Source of the DNA: Streptomyces agglomeratus
GTDB lineage: Bacteria > Actinomycetota > Actinomycetes > Streptomycetales > Streptomycetaceae
Assembly: GCF_001746415.1 (NCBI RefSeq)
Contig: NZ_MEHJ01000001.1
Span: 310,001 to 374,000 of the forward strand
Length of the DNA stretch: 64,000 nucleotides
Reading direction: 5' to 3'
Shown: piece by piece, positions 45,630-54,734 of the stretch
Numbering within the stretch: the stretch's first letter is position 1
Layout of the letters: every line of letters begins with the position of its first letter
Translations under genes and position numbers: made by a program
Notes under the pieces: generated by a model
Databases searched by the model: none
What the model saw: only the letters and a program-made list of their open reading frames with translations
Told to the model about the DNA's origin: nothing

Positions 45630-45682
45630 GACTGAGCGCTATAGGTGACGGTGAGCGTTTTACTTGGCGAGACTGAGCGCTA
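45630..45682. repeat. Direct repeat upstream of DUF6461-like gene
   Basis: GACTGAGCGCTA occurs at 45630-45641 and again at 45671-45682, 41 bases apart (about four helical turns), with GGTGAGCG between. Placed just before the gene at 45707, the two copies could be a binding site for a regulator on one DNA face. Confidence 0.4.
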
Positions 45683-45706
45683 GGTTCTGTTCGCGAGGCC
45701 GTCATC

Positions 45707-46387
45707 GTGGCGGATTACTTCGCAGAGGGCGGCTTGATGAACCGAGGACCTGGGGAGAACGGGCTGTGCTGGATAGCGCACACCTACAGCACCAGCTTCA
45801 CGCTCACGCTCAGCGAGGGGATCTCGCCGTACGAGCTGCTGCGCAGCGTTGGAGCCGAGGAGCGCCACATTGTCCCGCTGACCCGCTTCGCGGCGTACGA
45901 ACTGCTGCTCAGGGACGAAGAGGACCACATCAGTGACCTGGACTTCCTGGACTGGGAGGACACAGCGGCGGTGGCCCGACTGACAAGCGGGGGCTTCCTG
46001 CCCGCCCCACCGGGCACCATCGTCCGAGCGGGTTCGGTGGCGGGCTGGGCATACGCGCTGGAGGAATTCGGCTGCCGTACCGGGACCTACATCGCGGCGC
46101 TGTCCGAGCGGGGACGGGCGTTTGCCGTGCATCGCAACGCGAAGGGCTTCAGCCGCGTCGACCATGGCCTCCACGGCGAGGCCGTGACGTCGTTCGAGCC
46201 CGGCCTGCCACACCTTACGAACGGCGCCCCAGCCGAGGTGGCGCTCGGCTTCGTTCACCGCGATGACGAGTTGGGCGATGTGGCGTTCCTGCGGTTCCTG
46301 GAGGGCGAGCTCGGCATCTACCTCCCCTGGGAGGAGACGGAGGCAGAACTGCCGGCAGCCGCGTTCACTCACGCTGCCTCGGGATAG
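45707..46387 (+). CDS. DUF6461-like protein
   Basis: A 226-residue soluble protein. It resembles DUF6461 proteins common in Streptomyces: GLCWIAHTYSTSFTLTLSEG, SPYELLRSVGAEE, GTIVRAGSVAGWAYALEEFG and RDDELGDVAFLRFLEGELGI. Function of the family is unknown. Starts at GTG 45707 (GAGG eight bases upstream) or ATG 45737 (GAGGG seven upstream) are both reasonable; the family normally begins near the earlier one. It stands alone between remnants. Confidence 0.75.
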   Translation: MADYFAEGGLMNRGPGENGLCWIAHTYSTSFTLTLSEGISPYELLRSVGAEERHIVPLTRFAAYELLLRDEEDHISDLDFLDWEDTAAVARLTSGGFLPAPPGTIVRAGSVAGWAYALEEFGCRTGTYIAALSERGRAFAVHRNAKGFSRVDHGLHGEAVTSFEPGLPHLTNGAPAEVALGFVHRDDELGDVAFLRFLEGELGIYLPWEETEAELPAAAFTHAASG

Positions 46388-46478
46388 CTACGTCGGGTCC
46401 TGTGCCATACGCGCCGACCTCCACCTCGCACCACTCCAACTCGCCTCCAGCATCATCTGCTTGAGACGACTCCGAACG

Positions 46479-46655
46479 TCATTCTGAAACGATCAGTAAT
46501 GCGGTCGCCGCAGCGGGCCGCAGACGGTAGGCATCGACCAGGTGGGCTGTGATCCATTGCTCAAGACTGTGCCGGTCGGGATCAAAGGTGGCGAGCGACA
46601 GCCGCACCGGCACTACCTCCCCCGGCTTGCGGTCGGCGAGGAGAGCGTATGGCAT
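46479..46655 (-). pseudogene. NACHT-ATPase internal fragment
   Basis: PYALLADRKPGEVVPVRLSL, then DRHSLEQWITAHLVDAYRL and RPAAATALL match the segment between Walker A and Walker B of Streptomyces NACHT proteins. The chain stops just before where VLDGLDE should follow. Both domain ends are missing. Confidence 0.5.
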
Positions 46656-46780
46656 TCGAGGTGGAACGGCCTGGGCGTATCGGTGTGTACGCCGTGGAGC
46701 GGCGGGAACTTGGCGCCGGCGGCATGGGGACGGTCTGTCTCGCGCGATCGCGTGGTGGTCGCGCCGTGCGATCTGGCACG
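46649..46780 (+). pseudogene. Ser/Thr protein kinase N-terminal fragment
   Basis: GRIGVYAVERRELGAGGMGT followed by VCLARSRGGRAV is the glycine-rich loop and first strands of a PknB-type kinase (GxGGMGxV). The catalytic lysine segment and everything after it are missing. It abuts the NACHT fragment on the opposite strand. Confidence 0.55.
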
Positions 46781-46880
46781 TCGGCTCCCCCGACACGCGA
46801 GCCGACGTGCGCGGGGCCGGGGCTTGTCATCTGCCATGGGATACAAGGGCCTTCGTTGCGCGCATGGCTCCACATGGTGG

Positions 46881-47930
46881 TCACTCCGCGCGGGTGCGCG
46901 ACCGCCGTGCCATCGTGCCCCAGAAGCGAACGAGTTCCTTGCGGGGCATGTCCTGCCACGGGGCGCGGTGCCGCGTCGGCTTCGTCCGGAGCAGCGCCTG
47001 CTGCTGACGGCAGAAAGTCTCTTGCAGTTCAGCGCGTGGCTGCTGCCCCTTAGCCGGGTATGGGCACATCTCGAAGGGGCAGTCCCGCAGGCAGGTACTG
47101 CCCGGCGGAGCGTCGTCGGCCATACCCACCGTACGGTCCGGGTGGAGCGGTTCGCGGCCCTTGGTAAGACACGGCGGCAGGTCGGTGCGGTTCGCCCTCT
47201 CCAGGCGTTCGTCTACCTCGTCAGGGGCGCCGTCCCGCTCCGCGAGGTTGAGCAGCAAGAGCACGTCAGCGAGCAGTTGTTGCGCTCGCGGATGCAAGGT
47301 GCTCCAGCCAACCGAGGGAGGGATCCAGAGGTTGTGCTTGCGGTAGTCGCTGGGGTTGGCGGGTGTGGAGCCGACACTGTCCATGGCACCCTTTTCATCG
47401 ATCCAGAGGTACCGCTCTGGATGGCCGGTCTCTAGGGCCAGCGCGGCGAGCTCGGCGGCCTCCGCTACGAAGGGGTGTAGTCGTTCTCTTCCGTCGGAGG
47501 TAAAGTCGCCCGGCTTGCGGCTCCTCGGGTCACGTTTGCTGCCCGCAATGCCCAGCCAGCGAGTGACGGCCTGTGAAGCGTCCACTCTCGGAGTGTCGCT
47601 GTAGCCGGTAGGGGACCTCCCGGGACTGTCGGGCAGCTCCCAAAGGCACAGCGCATGGATGATAGTCAGTTGGGAGTACCAGTAGCGGGAACGGGCGAGC
47701 AGGATCTCGGCCTGCTGCACCATGAACTCACGGGTTTCCTCATTGGTGTTCGGGTGACGCCGGCGCCGGTTGGCCGCGAACTTGAAGCCCTGAGCGAGGG
47801 CAATTTCCAGAATGAGTGGAAGCTCTGCGCGCTCAGCTCCCGGCCTGTTGTGGTCGAGGTGCTTGAGCCACAGCTCCACTCTCTCCTTGGCCTGCCGCTT
47901 GTACTTGTCTGTGACGGAGCCAACCATCAT
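46881..47930 (-). CDS. Partner protein of STAND ATPase, Cys-motif protein of unknown family
   Basis: A 349-residue soluble protein coupled to the ATPase upstream (ATGA overlap). It is mainly helical in appearance. Residues 280-307 carry C280-LRD-C284-PFEM-C289-PYP and a further C307 in ETFCRQQQALL, which looks like a metal-binding knuckle. An Arg-rich tail ends the protein. Codon use is less GC-biased than in the flanking genes, as in the ATPase. I cannot assign a family. By position it is the effector, sensor or adaptor of the ATPase. Confidence 0.7.
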   Translation of the reverse strand: MMVGSVTDKYKRQAKERVELWLKHLDHNRPGAERAELPLILEIALAQGFKFAANRRRRHPNTNEETREFMVQQAEILLARSRYWYSQLTIIHALCLWELPDSPGRSPTGYSDTPRVDASQAVTRWLGIAGSKRDPRSRKPGDFTSDGRERLHPFVAEAAELAALALETGHPERYLWIDEKGAMDSVGSTPANPSDYRKHNLWIPPSVGWSTLHPRAQQLLADVLLLLNLAERDGAPDEVDERLERANRTDLPPCLTKGREPLHPDRTVGMADDAPPGSTCLRDCPFEMCPYPAKGQQPRAELQETFCRQQQALLRTKPTRHRAPWQDMPRKELVRFWGTMARRSRTRAE

Positions 47931-50398
47931 GGGTACGAGCCAAGCCCGTGCGATGTATTCTCGGCGGATTGCATTTTTTTCTCACGGTACTCGTGTTCAA
48001 GTGCGCGGTGCCTTGCGGAGATCACACTGCCCTTTTCGGTATTTTCACGCCTGAATCGCTCGAACGCTTTACTTTCCTCGATTACTGCCTTTTCGTATTG
48101 TATCTCGTACTGATCCTGCGGGTCGTACTCGGGATGCTGGCGCCCGTCGTCCAACAAGGGGAAACGAGTTCGCAGCACGTCGAACGCAACGTCACCGGAC
48201 GCACCGAATTCCTGGGCCACTGCCAGCCTGACCTGATACATGGGCTCTCTGAGGACAATCTCAAGGAGCTGCTCATACGCCGGCTTCTCACTGTGGGCGG
48301 GATCGGTGTCTTCTCTTGCCTTGCCGATAGCTCGGGCTGTTTCCCCGAACCGGTGGACTAGGTTTTCCTTTGCTTCGTCGATCGACCGTTGATCGCCAAC
48401 AGTGATTTTATTCCAGTTCTTGAGAGCGGCGCTGGCGATGGTTTCATGCGAGCCGCCGTCGGATTCCTCCTCCATCCGGTCGATCTCAAGTGCGGCAGCG
48501 TAAATGTCGAATGCTTTGGCATCCCGGCGTGAGTCAGTCATGCTGAGAAGCAGTTGTGCCATGGACTTCATCCGATGCGATTTTGGTATCGGCGAGTTTT
48601 GATCCAGTTTTGGCATCCGTGAGTTGAGGACCAGAGCCATGAGCAGTTCCCTGCCAGGCTTGGGTTCGCGCAGCGCCGCCTCCAGGCGGTTGTCGGAAAC
48701 TTCACTCAAGAAGCGAGCTCCGAGGTAGGTCTGGATGAGGCTGTGTTGGAATCGAACCCGATCGCCGATCGTCTCGACCAGGCCCAAGTTCTCACCCTGA
48801 GTGGCGTACAGGGAAAGGTAGTTAAGACAGTCAGAGGTAGCGGCCCCGTAGGGCATGGCAATGTCATTGCCCTCGGAGCCAACATTGAGACGTCGCTTGA
48901 GCGCATCCCAGATCTCGGGGAACTTGTTCTCCCGTGTGGGCTGTGTAGATTTTGGCTGCTGAATTCTGCGGTATTTTAGGCGGGTACCGCGCGTTACGTC
49001 CTTGCGCCCAGGTCGGTTTCCCGTCCCATCGGTCGGATCAATCAACTGACCGAAGTCGACTTCCAGGCTATCCTCGAGAAGTCCGATGCAGGCCAAGGCT
49101 GAGACAACCTCGACCGTCGCCGCGCGGGGCTGGGACGATAGCGCATAGTCCTCGCAGAGGTGTCCCTTGACCAGCGCGTTCTTCCAAGTTTCGAGAAGGC
49201 GGAGCCGAAGTGTTGCACGATCGGCATTGCGGGTGTCCAAGTCCTCCCACTCTTTGCTGTGGGTCAAGTATTCCAGTCGATGGTGTTGTCGCAAGCGCCG
49301 CGTGATCTGCAGATACAGCGGAGCTTCAGAGATCATCGCGGTCTTGACGATCCGGTCCAGGCGGAGCTCGTCCGGCTCGGGGGAGCTCTCCGACAGGTAC
49401 TCCAACGCCGCTTCTTCGCTCAGTGGTTCAAGATCGATGATCGCCGCATCTGATTCTTCCAGTGGCGGATGAGGCCGGGAGGCGATCACGAGCGGAAGCC
49501 CCTGTCGTTTGGCTCTCCGAATCGCTTTACGGATGGCGATATCGCGCTCCTTCTGCTGGGTACCCTGCACGAACAGCTCTTCAAGTCCATCTGCGATGAC
49601 GACGGCCCTCTCATCGGCGACAAGCTGCCTCCACACCCGGTCGCCGTGTCCACCAGAGAGAAGGTCGGAGTCGACCATCTCGCGGAACCTCTTCCGACCA
49701 GCTTCTGCGAAGTCAAGCCGTGAACCGTCCTGATCGACTTCCCGAAGCCGAATTGGCACGGGTACAGCACCCTTTTCCGCCAGCATTTGAGTGAGTTGAA
49801 CGAGCACGGCAGTCTTTCCGGCACCCACACTTCCCACCAAGAGGTAGGGACGGCGTATGGCACGGTCATAAAGCGACCGTATGATGACCTGACAAAGCTC
49901 CCGGCGCCCAACGACATCCTCGAGGATCGTCCCGGCCGTTGGAACCAAAGAACGAGGATCTCTCTTCGCGTGCCTGCGCACCTTTCGAGCGACTTTCGGA
50001 TAAGGAATGAGCAGGAAAACTGCGGTTGCAAATCCAAGGCTCAGCAAAGGGCTCAGGGTGCCGCTGACGATGCCGCAAGACATGCCCTTACCTTCACACC
50101 AACCCTTTAGCGGACTGTCGGAGTAGCTGAAGATGGCGTACAAACCTAGTGCGAACCAGGTCAGGAAGAGAACTCCTCCCGCATACGCCAGATACCTCCA
50201 GAAGGCGCGCCCCGACGACTTCTTCCACCAAATTCTGAGAGCAGGGACTTGGCGTCGGGCGGCATAGCGCATGTGTAGCAGGTGGACCCTGCGCACGACT
50301 GCCTGCCATGCCCGGGAGCCGTGGTGACGCAGGAAGAGAGGAAAACGCGAGCGGTGCCGCCAGTCCTTCCCTTCCGGCTGTCCGATGATTCGAGGCAT
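47927..50398 (-). CDS. Membrane-anchored STAND/NACHT-type ATPase
   Basis: An 823-residue protein. A basic N-terminus is followed by two membrane segments (about 69-91 and 109-133). The ATPase core has Walker A GSVGAGKT (189-196), Walker B VVIADGLEEL (266-275) and a sensor-like LPLVIASRP. DGLEEL instead of DGLDEL is a mild variant. A winged-helix-like region and a long helical C-terminus follow, where STAND proteins carry their sensor (FQHSLIQTYLGARFLSEVS is a typical NACHT post-core motif). The ATG at 50398 follows AAGGA. A+T content is clearly higher than around it, which suggests transfer. With its coupled partner it has the layout of an NLR-like immune or signalling unit; that role is inference. 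Confidence 0.82.
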   Translation of the reverse strand: MPRIIGQPEGKDWRHRSRFPLFLRHHGSRAWQAVVRRVHLLHMRYAARRQVPALRIWWKKSSGRAFWRYLAYAGGVLFLTWFALGLYAIFSYSDSPLKGWCEGKGMSCGIVSGTLSPLLSLGFATAVFLLIPYPKVARKVRRHAKRDPRSLVPTAGTILEDVVGRRELCQVIIRSLYDRAIRRPYLLVGSVGAGKTAVLVQLTQMLAEKGAVPVPIRLREVDQDGSRLDFAEAGRKRFREMVDSDLLSGGHGDRVWRQLVADERAVVIADGLEELFVQGTQQKERDIAIRKAIRRAKRQGLPLVIASRPHPPLEESDAAIIDLEPLSEEAALEYLSESSPEPDELRLDRIVKTAMISEAPLYLQITRRLRQHHRLEYLTHSKEWEDLDTRNADRATLRLRLLETWKNALVKGHLCEDYALSSQPRAATVEVVSALACIGLLEDSLEVDFGQLIDPTDGTGNRPGRKDVTRGTRLKYRRIQQPKSTQPTRENKFPEIWDALKRRLNVGSEGNDIAMPYGAATSDCLNYLSLYATQGENLGLVETIGDRVRFQHSLIQTYLGARFLSEVSDNRLEAALREPKPGRELLMALVLNSRMPKLDQNSPIPKSHRMKSMAQLLLSMTDSRRDAKAFDIYAAALEIDRMEEESDGGSHETIASAALKNWNKITVGDQRSIDEAKENLVHRFGETARAIGKAREDTDPAHSEKPAYEQLLEIVLREPMYQVRLAVAQEFGASGDVAFDVLRTRFPLLDDGRQHPEYDPQDQYEIQYEKAVIEESKAFERFRRENTEKGSVISARHRALEHEYREKKMQSAENTSHGLGSYP

Positions 50399-51135
50399 GG
50401 TTCAATCCTTCTGCTCGAATTGAACAAGACGCTGAACCGCAGCCGAGAAACAACCCACAGGGCGGATGCCTGCAACCAGCCATGACTTGGGTGTGTCGGC
50501 CGGCTCAGAGGACCAGCCAGTTTTCCGACCGCCCCCAGACGCTTGCGGAAATCGCCTTCATACAGCACCGGGTCGTCCACCGGCGAGCAGCCCCTTACTG
50601 CAAGCGGTCACGAGCCACGCTGGATCGTCCCCCCAAGTGGCTGGCGCAGAGACGACGCATCGTTCTCATTCCAGCATGCGACAGCTCGCGGATTCGCGCG
50701 CGTGGTGGCTGCATCTCGTCTCAAACAGAATGGTTCAGTTCAACACCACTTTCCCTATCAAGGTCCTGCCGGCCGAGAACCACAACATCAGCTTCCACCA
50801 GTACCACCAGGCCGACATGTGCCGGATCCGGTACCAGAAGAGATCAGGCAGCTGCTACCCGCCGAGCACAGGGCCGCTCGGCTTCGCCTGGCGACCAAGG
50901 AGGCCAGTTCTCGTCCCCGTGTTACGAACCCTGCGGCGAGATGCACCACCTCTCACAGGGCGAAGCTCGGCTGACGGAGGCCGACCTGAGGCGCGTCGGC
51001 CTTGTCGGCACGCCGGTGGAAATGGCGCACCTCAGAACGACTAAACAAGCGGTCCGTCGCCACGACCGGGCTCTCTTTGGCCCAGCTGACCCACCTGTGA
51101 AGCTGCTGGGGCGGATTGACGCACCGCATTACTGA
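50399..51135 (+). other. Degraded, unassigned coding-like stretch
   Basis: Between about 50690 and 51135 neighbouring frames read VQFNTTFPIKVLPAENHNIS, FHQYHQADMCRIRY, EIRQLLPAEHRAARLRL and SPCYEPCGEMHHLSQGEA. The last frame ends at 51135 with LLGRIDAPHY. These look like pieces of one protein broken by two shifts, but I do not recognise it. The bases nearest 50399 must contain the STAND-gene promoter on the other strand. Confidence 0.3.
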
Positions 51136-51239
51136 GGTTTTCAGGTTGGGTCGGCGGGTTGATGGTCAGGCTTGTGGCGGTGAGACAGCTGTCGATCAGG
51201 CGGGACCGGAGCAGGATCTGCGGGCGGCTGCCAGCACCA

Positions 51240-51743
51240 GCCGTGCCGTTTCAGTAGCCGCTACCGTCGCCACCGTCAGGCTCACTCGACAGCCGACGGC
51301 GGATCACCGTCTGAACCCAAACCAGGGTCCAGCGTTCGTCTCGGAAGCCGTTCGTCGCCGGGCCTTTGCCGAGTTCCTCCCTCCAGCACGGCGAACTGGG
51401 CGTCGGTGGTGGTCGGCGAGTTCGCCGGACCCGCGGAACGCAAGCCCTCCATCCCGCCTTCGCGCCAGGCACGGCGCCAGCGTTTCACCGACCGCACGCT
51501 CACTCGTAGGTCCTTCACGATCAGCGCGGTCCTCTCACCCTCCGCATACTGTTGCCTGGCCTGAAGCCGGATCCCCCCACGAAACGCCCGACGCTCAGCG
51601 GCCAGGCCCCCCACCCTCCGACCTCGCCTCACCGGCTTACCGCAGGGATCATGAACCGTCACATCCCGACGACGACACAACAGCCCCAGTAACGCCCTCA
51701 GTGCCAGACCCCAGCAACCGCAACGGCTTTTCGTCCCAGACAC
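51240..51743 (-). pseudogene. IS630-type transposase N-terminal remnant
   Basis: LQARQQYAEGERTALIVKDL, RVSVRSVKRWRRAWREGGME and then FRDERWTLVWVQTVI (in a second frame) match the HTH and linker of IS630-family proteins unlike the one at 17018. The DDE domain is missing. Confidence 0.55.
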
Positions 51744-51764
51744 GCTGGGGACATGGAAGACGAC

Positions 51765-51962
51765 CTATGCGTCCAGGGCGGCGAAGCGGGGTGGTCCAGG
51801 TGTCCGGCTGGGTGCCGCCATACCGGACCGGCCAATTTTGACGAGCCCGATGAATTGGTAGTTGCCCATTTCCTGGGGGCAGTACAGGTGGCAGGTCGTC
51901 TTGAAGTGATGGTCGTCCCAATCGTCCGTGACCAGGCATGCCTCGCCCGGGCGCGAGGGGGC
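51765..51962 (-). pseudogene. C-terminal scrap of an unidentified protein
   Basis: ACLVTDDWDDHHFKTTCHLY followed by QEMGNYQFIGLVKIGRSGM reads as natural protein sequence, with a WDD...FKTT...IGxVKIG pattern. I cannot name the family. It ends at 51765 and its upstream part is cut by the IS701-like element. Confidence 0.35.
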
Positions 51963-52015
51963 AGGGGGCTGCGGACGGGCAGGACGGTGAACTGCACGGT
52001 TCCTCAGCTTGACGT

Positions 52016-53452
52016 TTATCCAGCTCTGCTGCTTGTGATGGTTGTCGTGAGGTCCGGTTGGCCCTGTTTCCCGACGGTGCGTTCGCGTGCACGGTGCTTG
52101 TTCTTCGTGCCGATTGGTCGGCCTGGGCCTGCGGTGCTGGGTTTCGGTGCACCGGCCGGTTGAGGGGCCTTGCCGTGGAGGCGGCGAAATCCTCGGCGGA
52201 CCCGTGCAGGGGTGAGACGTCCTTGGCGTGCGGGCCGCTCCCAGGGTCTGCGAAGGTCCTCGGCAAGGGGCCGGGCCAGGCGGAGTTGGGTGTGGGCGGC
52301 GATGACCAGCCAGGTCCAACGGTCAGCGGCGGCCGGCTCGCGGAGTTTGGGAGCCGTCCAGCCCAGCGTCTGCTTGAACATCCTGAAGGTGTGTTCCAGG
52401 TCGAATCTGCGCAGGAACGCCTGCCAGAGCCGGTCCACGTCCCCGGCGGTGGCATCGGTGGCCGACCACCACAGCCAGATCGGCCGGGGGTGGCGGTCGC
52501 CGCGAAGGTGGTCGACCCGCAGACGGATGACGGTGCCTTCGATGATCGGCAACTCTCCGGGATGGTCGGCCCAGGCCGAGCGCCGGGTCAGCAGTGGATG
52601 CAGGCGGTCCCACGCCGTGGCGACGGCCTGCCCGTAGTGAGTGGTGTCGGTCACCGTGGTGATGGACGGGACCGGCAGGGTGGCCGGGTACTCGAAGGTG
52701 AACTCTGCCCCGTGCTTGGGTTTACGCCCGCGCTTGCCCGCCGGCTGGGGCGTAGGCGGAAAGTACAGGACTCGGTCCGAACGCATCCGGCCCAGTAACT
52801 CCACGGGCAGGTCCGCGAGCAGGAAGGCCAGGCGGGTCACGTCGTAGCCGGCATCAAAGACGACGAGGACGGGCGGGTCGCCGATCTGCCACTGGCCTGC
52901 CACATACAACCGCTGGAACACCTCTCGGACCTGGCCGGCGGTGACGGCGATCGCGTCGTCCCAGGGCCGCAGCCGGAGCACGTCCAACACGGCCGTCCAC
53001 GAGGTCCGGCCCGGCTCCACAGCGGCAACGAAGGAGTAGGGCCAACCGGGGATCATCTGGGCCGAGCCTCTGCCTCGCCCGTATGTGTGGCAGAACATCC
53101 GGTCCGGGCTGGTATTCGCGTCCGGCCGCAACCAGTTGCTCACATCGACCGCCAGGACCAGCCGCCCCGACGCCGTGCGGGGAAGCGGCAGCCCTGCCAG
53201 CGTCCTGCGCAGGCGTGCCACATCCAGATCCCCGCAGTTCAGGCCGCCGTACAAGGCGCCATGCCCACGCCGGTGCTCAGGCTCCAACGACAGCTCGACC
53301 AACGTCCTCACCGGACCATCCGCGCACAGCAGGGCATCACTCAGCTCGAACAGCGCATCGCGCCGCCCGGTCAGACAGGCATAGAGCTCCGTCCGGAAGC
53401 ATGACAGTTCGGCAAACGCATCCCGCGGGACGCCGTGTTGCAGCACACTCAT
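52016..53452 (-). CDS. IS701-like (NF041680-type) transposase
   Basis: A 478-residue full-length transposase. The likely catalytic residues lie in LVLAVDVSNWLRPDANTSPD, VLVVFDAGYDVTRLAFLL and RRFDLEHTFRMFKQTLGW (D, D, E). The C-terminal tail is basic. The start is an ATG-like start at 53452. I could not pair convincing terminal inverted repeats (candidates lie near 52000 and 53520), so the element limits stay open. It has cut the fragment at 51765-51962. Confidence 0.75.
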   Translation of the reverse strand: MSVLQHGVPRDAFAELSCFRTELYACLTGRRDALFELSDALLCADGPVRTLVELSLEPEHRRGHGALYGGLNCGDLDVARLRRTLAGLPLPRTASGRLVLAVDVSNWLRPDANTSPDRMFCHTYGRGRGSAQMIPGWPYSFVAAVEPGRTSWTAVLDVLRLRPWDDAIAVTAGQVREVFQRLYVAGQWQIGDPPVLVVFDAGYDVTRLAFLLADLPVELLGRMRSDRVLYFPPTPQPAGKRGRKPKHGAEFTFEYPATLPVPSITTVTDTTHYGQAVATAWDRLHPLLTRRSAWADHPGELPIIEGTVIRLRVDHLRGDRHPRPIWLWWSATDATAGDVDRLWQAFLRRFDLEHTFRMFKQTLGWTAPKLREPAAADRWTWLVIAAHTQLRLARPLAEDLRRPWERPARQGRLTPARVRRGFRRLHGKAPQPAGAPKPSTAGPGRPIGTKNKHRARERTVGKQGQPDLTTTITSSRAG

Positions 53453-53672
53453 ATCTACGGCCTTCGTGTTGATCCCATGCCTCTGTGACGGAGCACAGGA
53501 TCAGGCGAAGGCCGCTCTTACGTCCGGAACTCAGGCAAACCCATCAGCAAGTTCGAGGCCGTGTTCGACGGCAGACCATAAACGCCAAGCTCAGGGGCAG
53601 GCGGCGGGCTGGTGGCCGGGATGTCACGGCATGACGAGGCGTGGCCCCGGGGCGTGTCTCGGCTTGGTGTAG

Positions 53673-54046
53673 TCAGATGCGCCAGGTTCGGATGCGGTCG
53701 GCTGCCTGGTAGACGCTGGTCTTGCCGGCCTGAATGTCCCGGACCAGGTCGACCATGGCGCCGTACGGGGCATCGATGCCCTCGCCGGAGGCGTGCATGT
53801 AAGCGGCAGTGACCTGGCAGGCATAGAGACTGTTGCGGTACGGCAGCGGCTGGAGGCGTACGAGGGTGTGGAGCAGGGCGGCGGCGCGCCAGGCGGGGTC
53901 GGGGTCGGCGGTGGCGGGGCGGGGATGCGGGTCTTGTGGCGGGCGACGGCGGCGACGAGGGCGGAGTAGTCGGCGACGCTCACGTCTTCTGGGACGGCTT
54001 GGTCCTGGACGTCCAGGAGCCAGGGGACGTCGATGTAGAGCACCAT
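53673..54046 (-). pseudogene. Fic/Doc-type toxin, single-base frameshift
   Basis: It starts VLYIDVPWLLDVQDQAVPED and continues SVADYSALVAAVARHKTR. One base is missing in a C run near 53920. The other frame then continues RAALLHTLVRLQPLPYRNSL, YACQVTAAYMHASGEGIDAP and DRIRTWRI to a stop at 53673. Repaired, the protein has about 123 residues, typical of Streptomyces Doc-like toxins. Its ATG overlaps the antitoxin stop (TGATG). The shift lies in a homopolymer, so it could be a sequencing error. Confidence 0.7.
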
Positions 54047-54285
54047 CAGGCGGCTTCGGCTCCCCGCTGGGCGTTGGGGGGGGGCATCTCGTCGGGGAAG
54101 GCTTCGTCGAACTCGTCGCGGTGCGTCTCGCTCCAGGACACGGCGTAGCGGACGAACTGCAGGCGCTGCTGCTCGCGCAGGGGCAGGTCGTGGACGAACT
54201 GCTTGAGGGACTTGCCCTCAGCGGCGGCAGCCGCGCGGACCGCTTCGAGTTCCTCGTCGGTGAAAGTGATGTTCAAGGACGGCAT
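54046..54285 (-). CDS. RHH-type antitoxin
   Basis: A 79-residue protein with an N-terminal ribbon-helix-helix, LNITFTDEELEAVRAAAAAE then GKSLKQFVHDLPL, and an acidic C-terminal tail that would wrap the toxin. Its stop overlaps the toxin start. The palindrome GGTACCTGGTAGGTACC lies nine bases upstream of its start and is a probable self-regulation site. The toxin gene is frameshifted, so the antitoxin may be all that is left working. Confidence 0.8.
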   Translation of the reverse strand: MPSLNITFTDEELEAVRAAAAAEGKSLKQFVHDLPLREQQRLQFVRYAVSWSETHRDEFDEAFPDEMPPPNAQRGAEAA

Positions 54286-54293
54286 ACCCCCAT

Positions 54294-54310
54294 GGTACCT
54301 GGTAGGTACC
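54294..54310. promoter_or_regulatory. Operator palindrome of the toxin-antitoxin locus
   Basis: GGTACCTGGTAGGTACC has perfect GGTACC arms separated by five bases and lies just before the antitoxin ATG. Position and symmetry fit binding by the RHH antitoxin. Confidence 0.6.
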
Positions 54311-54420
54311 TAATGGGGCTACGGATTCAGGGGCTGCCAATTCTCCAGGTCAGGAGGGCGGTCGCCTGCGGGATTGGGCTTTCGCGACCCCAAGGAGATC
54401 CACGAGCACGCCATCTGCTG

Positions 54421-54552
54421 ACCACTGGTCCCCGCCGCGGTGAGGTGTGGATGGTCGCCGATGTTGGCGCCATCCCGGTGCCCGGCGACCAGGCATGGGG
54501 CTTCGAGGAGTGGGTGCGCCGCTGGCAGACCGGCACCGACTGGTGGGACTGA
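54421..54552 (+). pseudogene. C-terminal fragment of a SMI1/KNR4-type (SUKH) protein
   Basis: GEVWMVADVGAIPVPGDQAW, GFEEWVRRWQTGTDWWD and a stop match the conserved end of Streptomyces SUKH proteins, known as immunity proteins. Only this end remains. Confidence 0.5.
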
Positions 54553-54734
54553 CCGCTCCGTCATACACGGTCTCAGGTCACCGACCGTTCGAATCCTTGG
54601 TGCCTCCGGAAGTGGTGAACATCTGCTGCCCGTTCTCAGATTCTGGCTCAGGTTTGTGATGTCGTCGCGCTGAGTCATCCCTCTTGGATAAATCTCAGAG
54701 CGCTGGGTGCGGGGTTGCTCGTATGATCGCGGGC

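Noticed and set aside
43252..45705. 817-codon minus-strand frame covering the ClC gene
   Set aside because: Only the small PHP-domain part is real; the rest is a shadow of the ClC gene in another frame.
52058..52798. Forward ORF opposite the IS701-like transposase
   Set aside because: Shadow frame; the transposase on the other strand is complete with catalytic residues.
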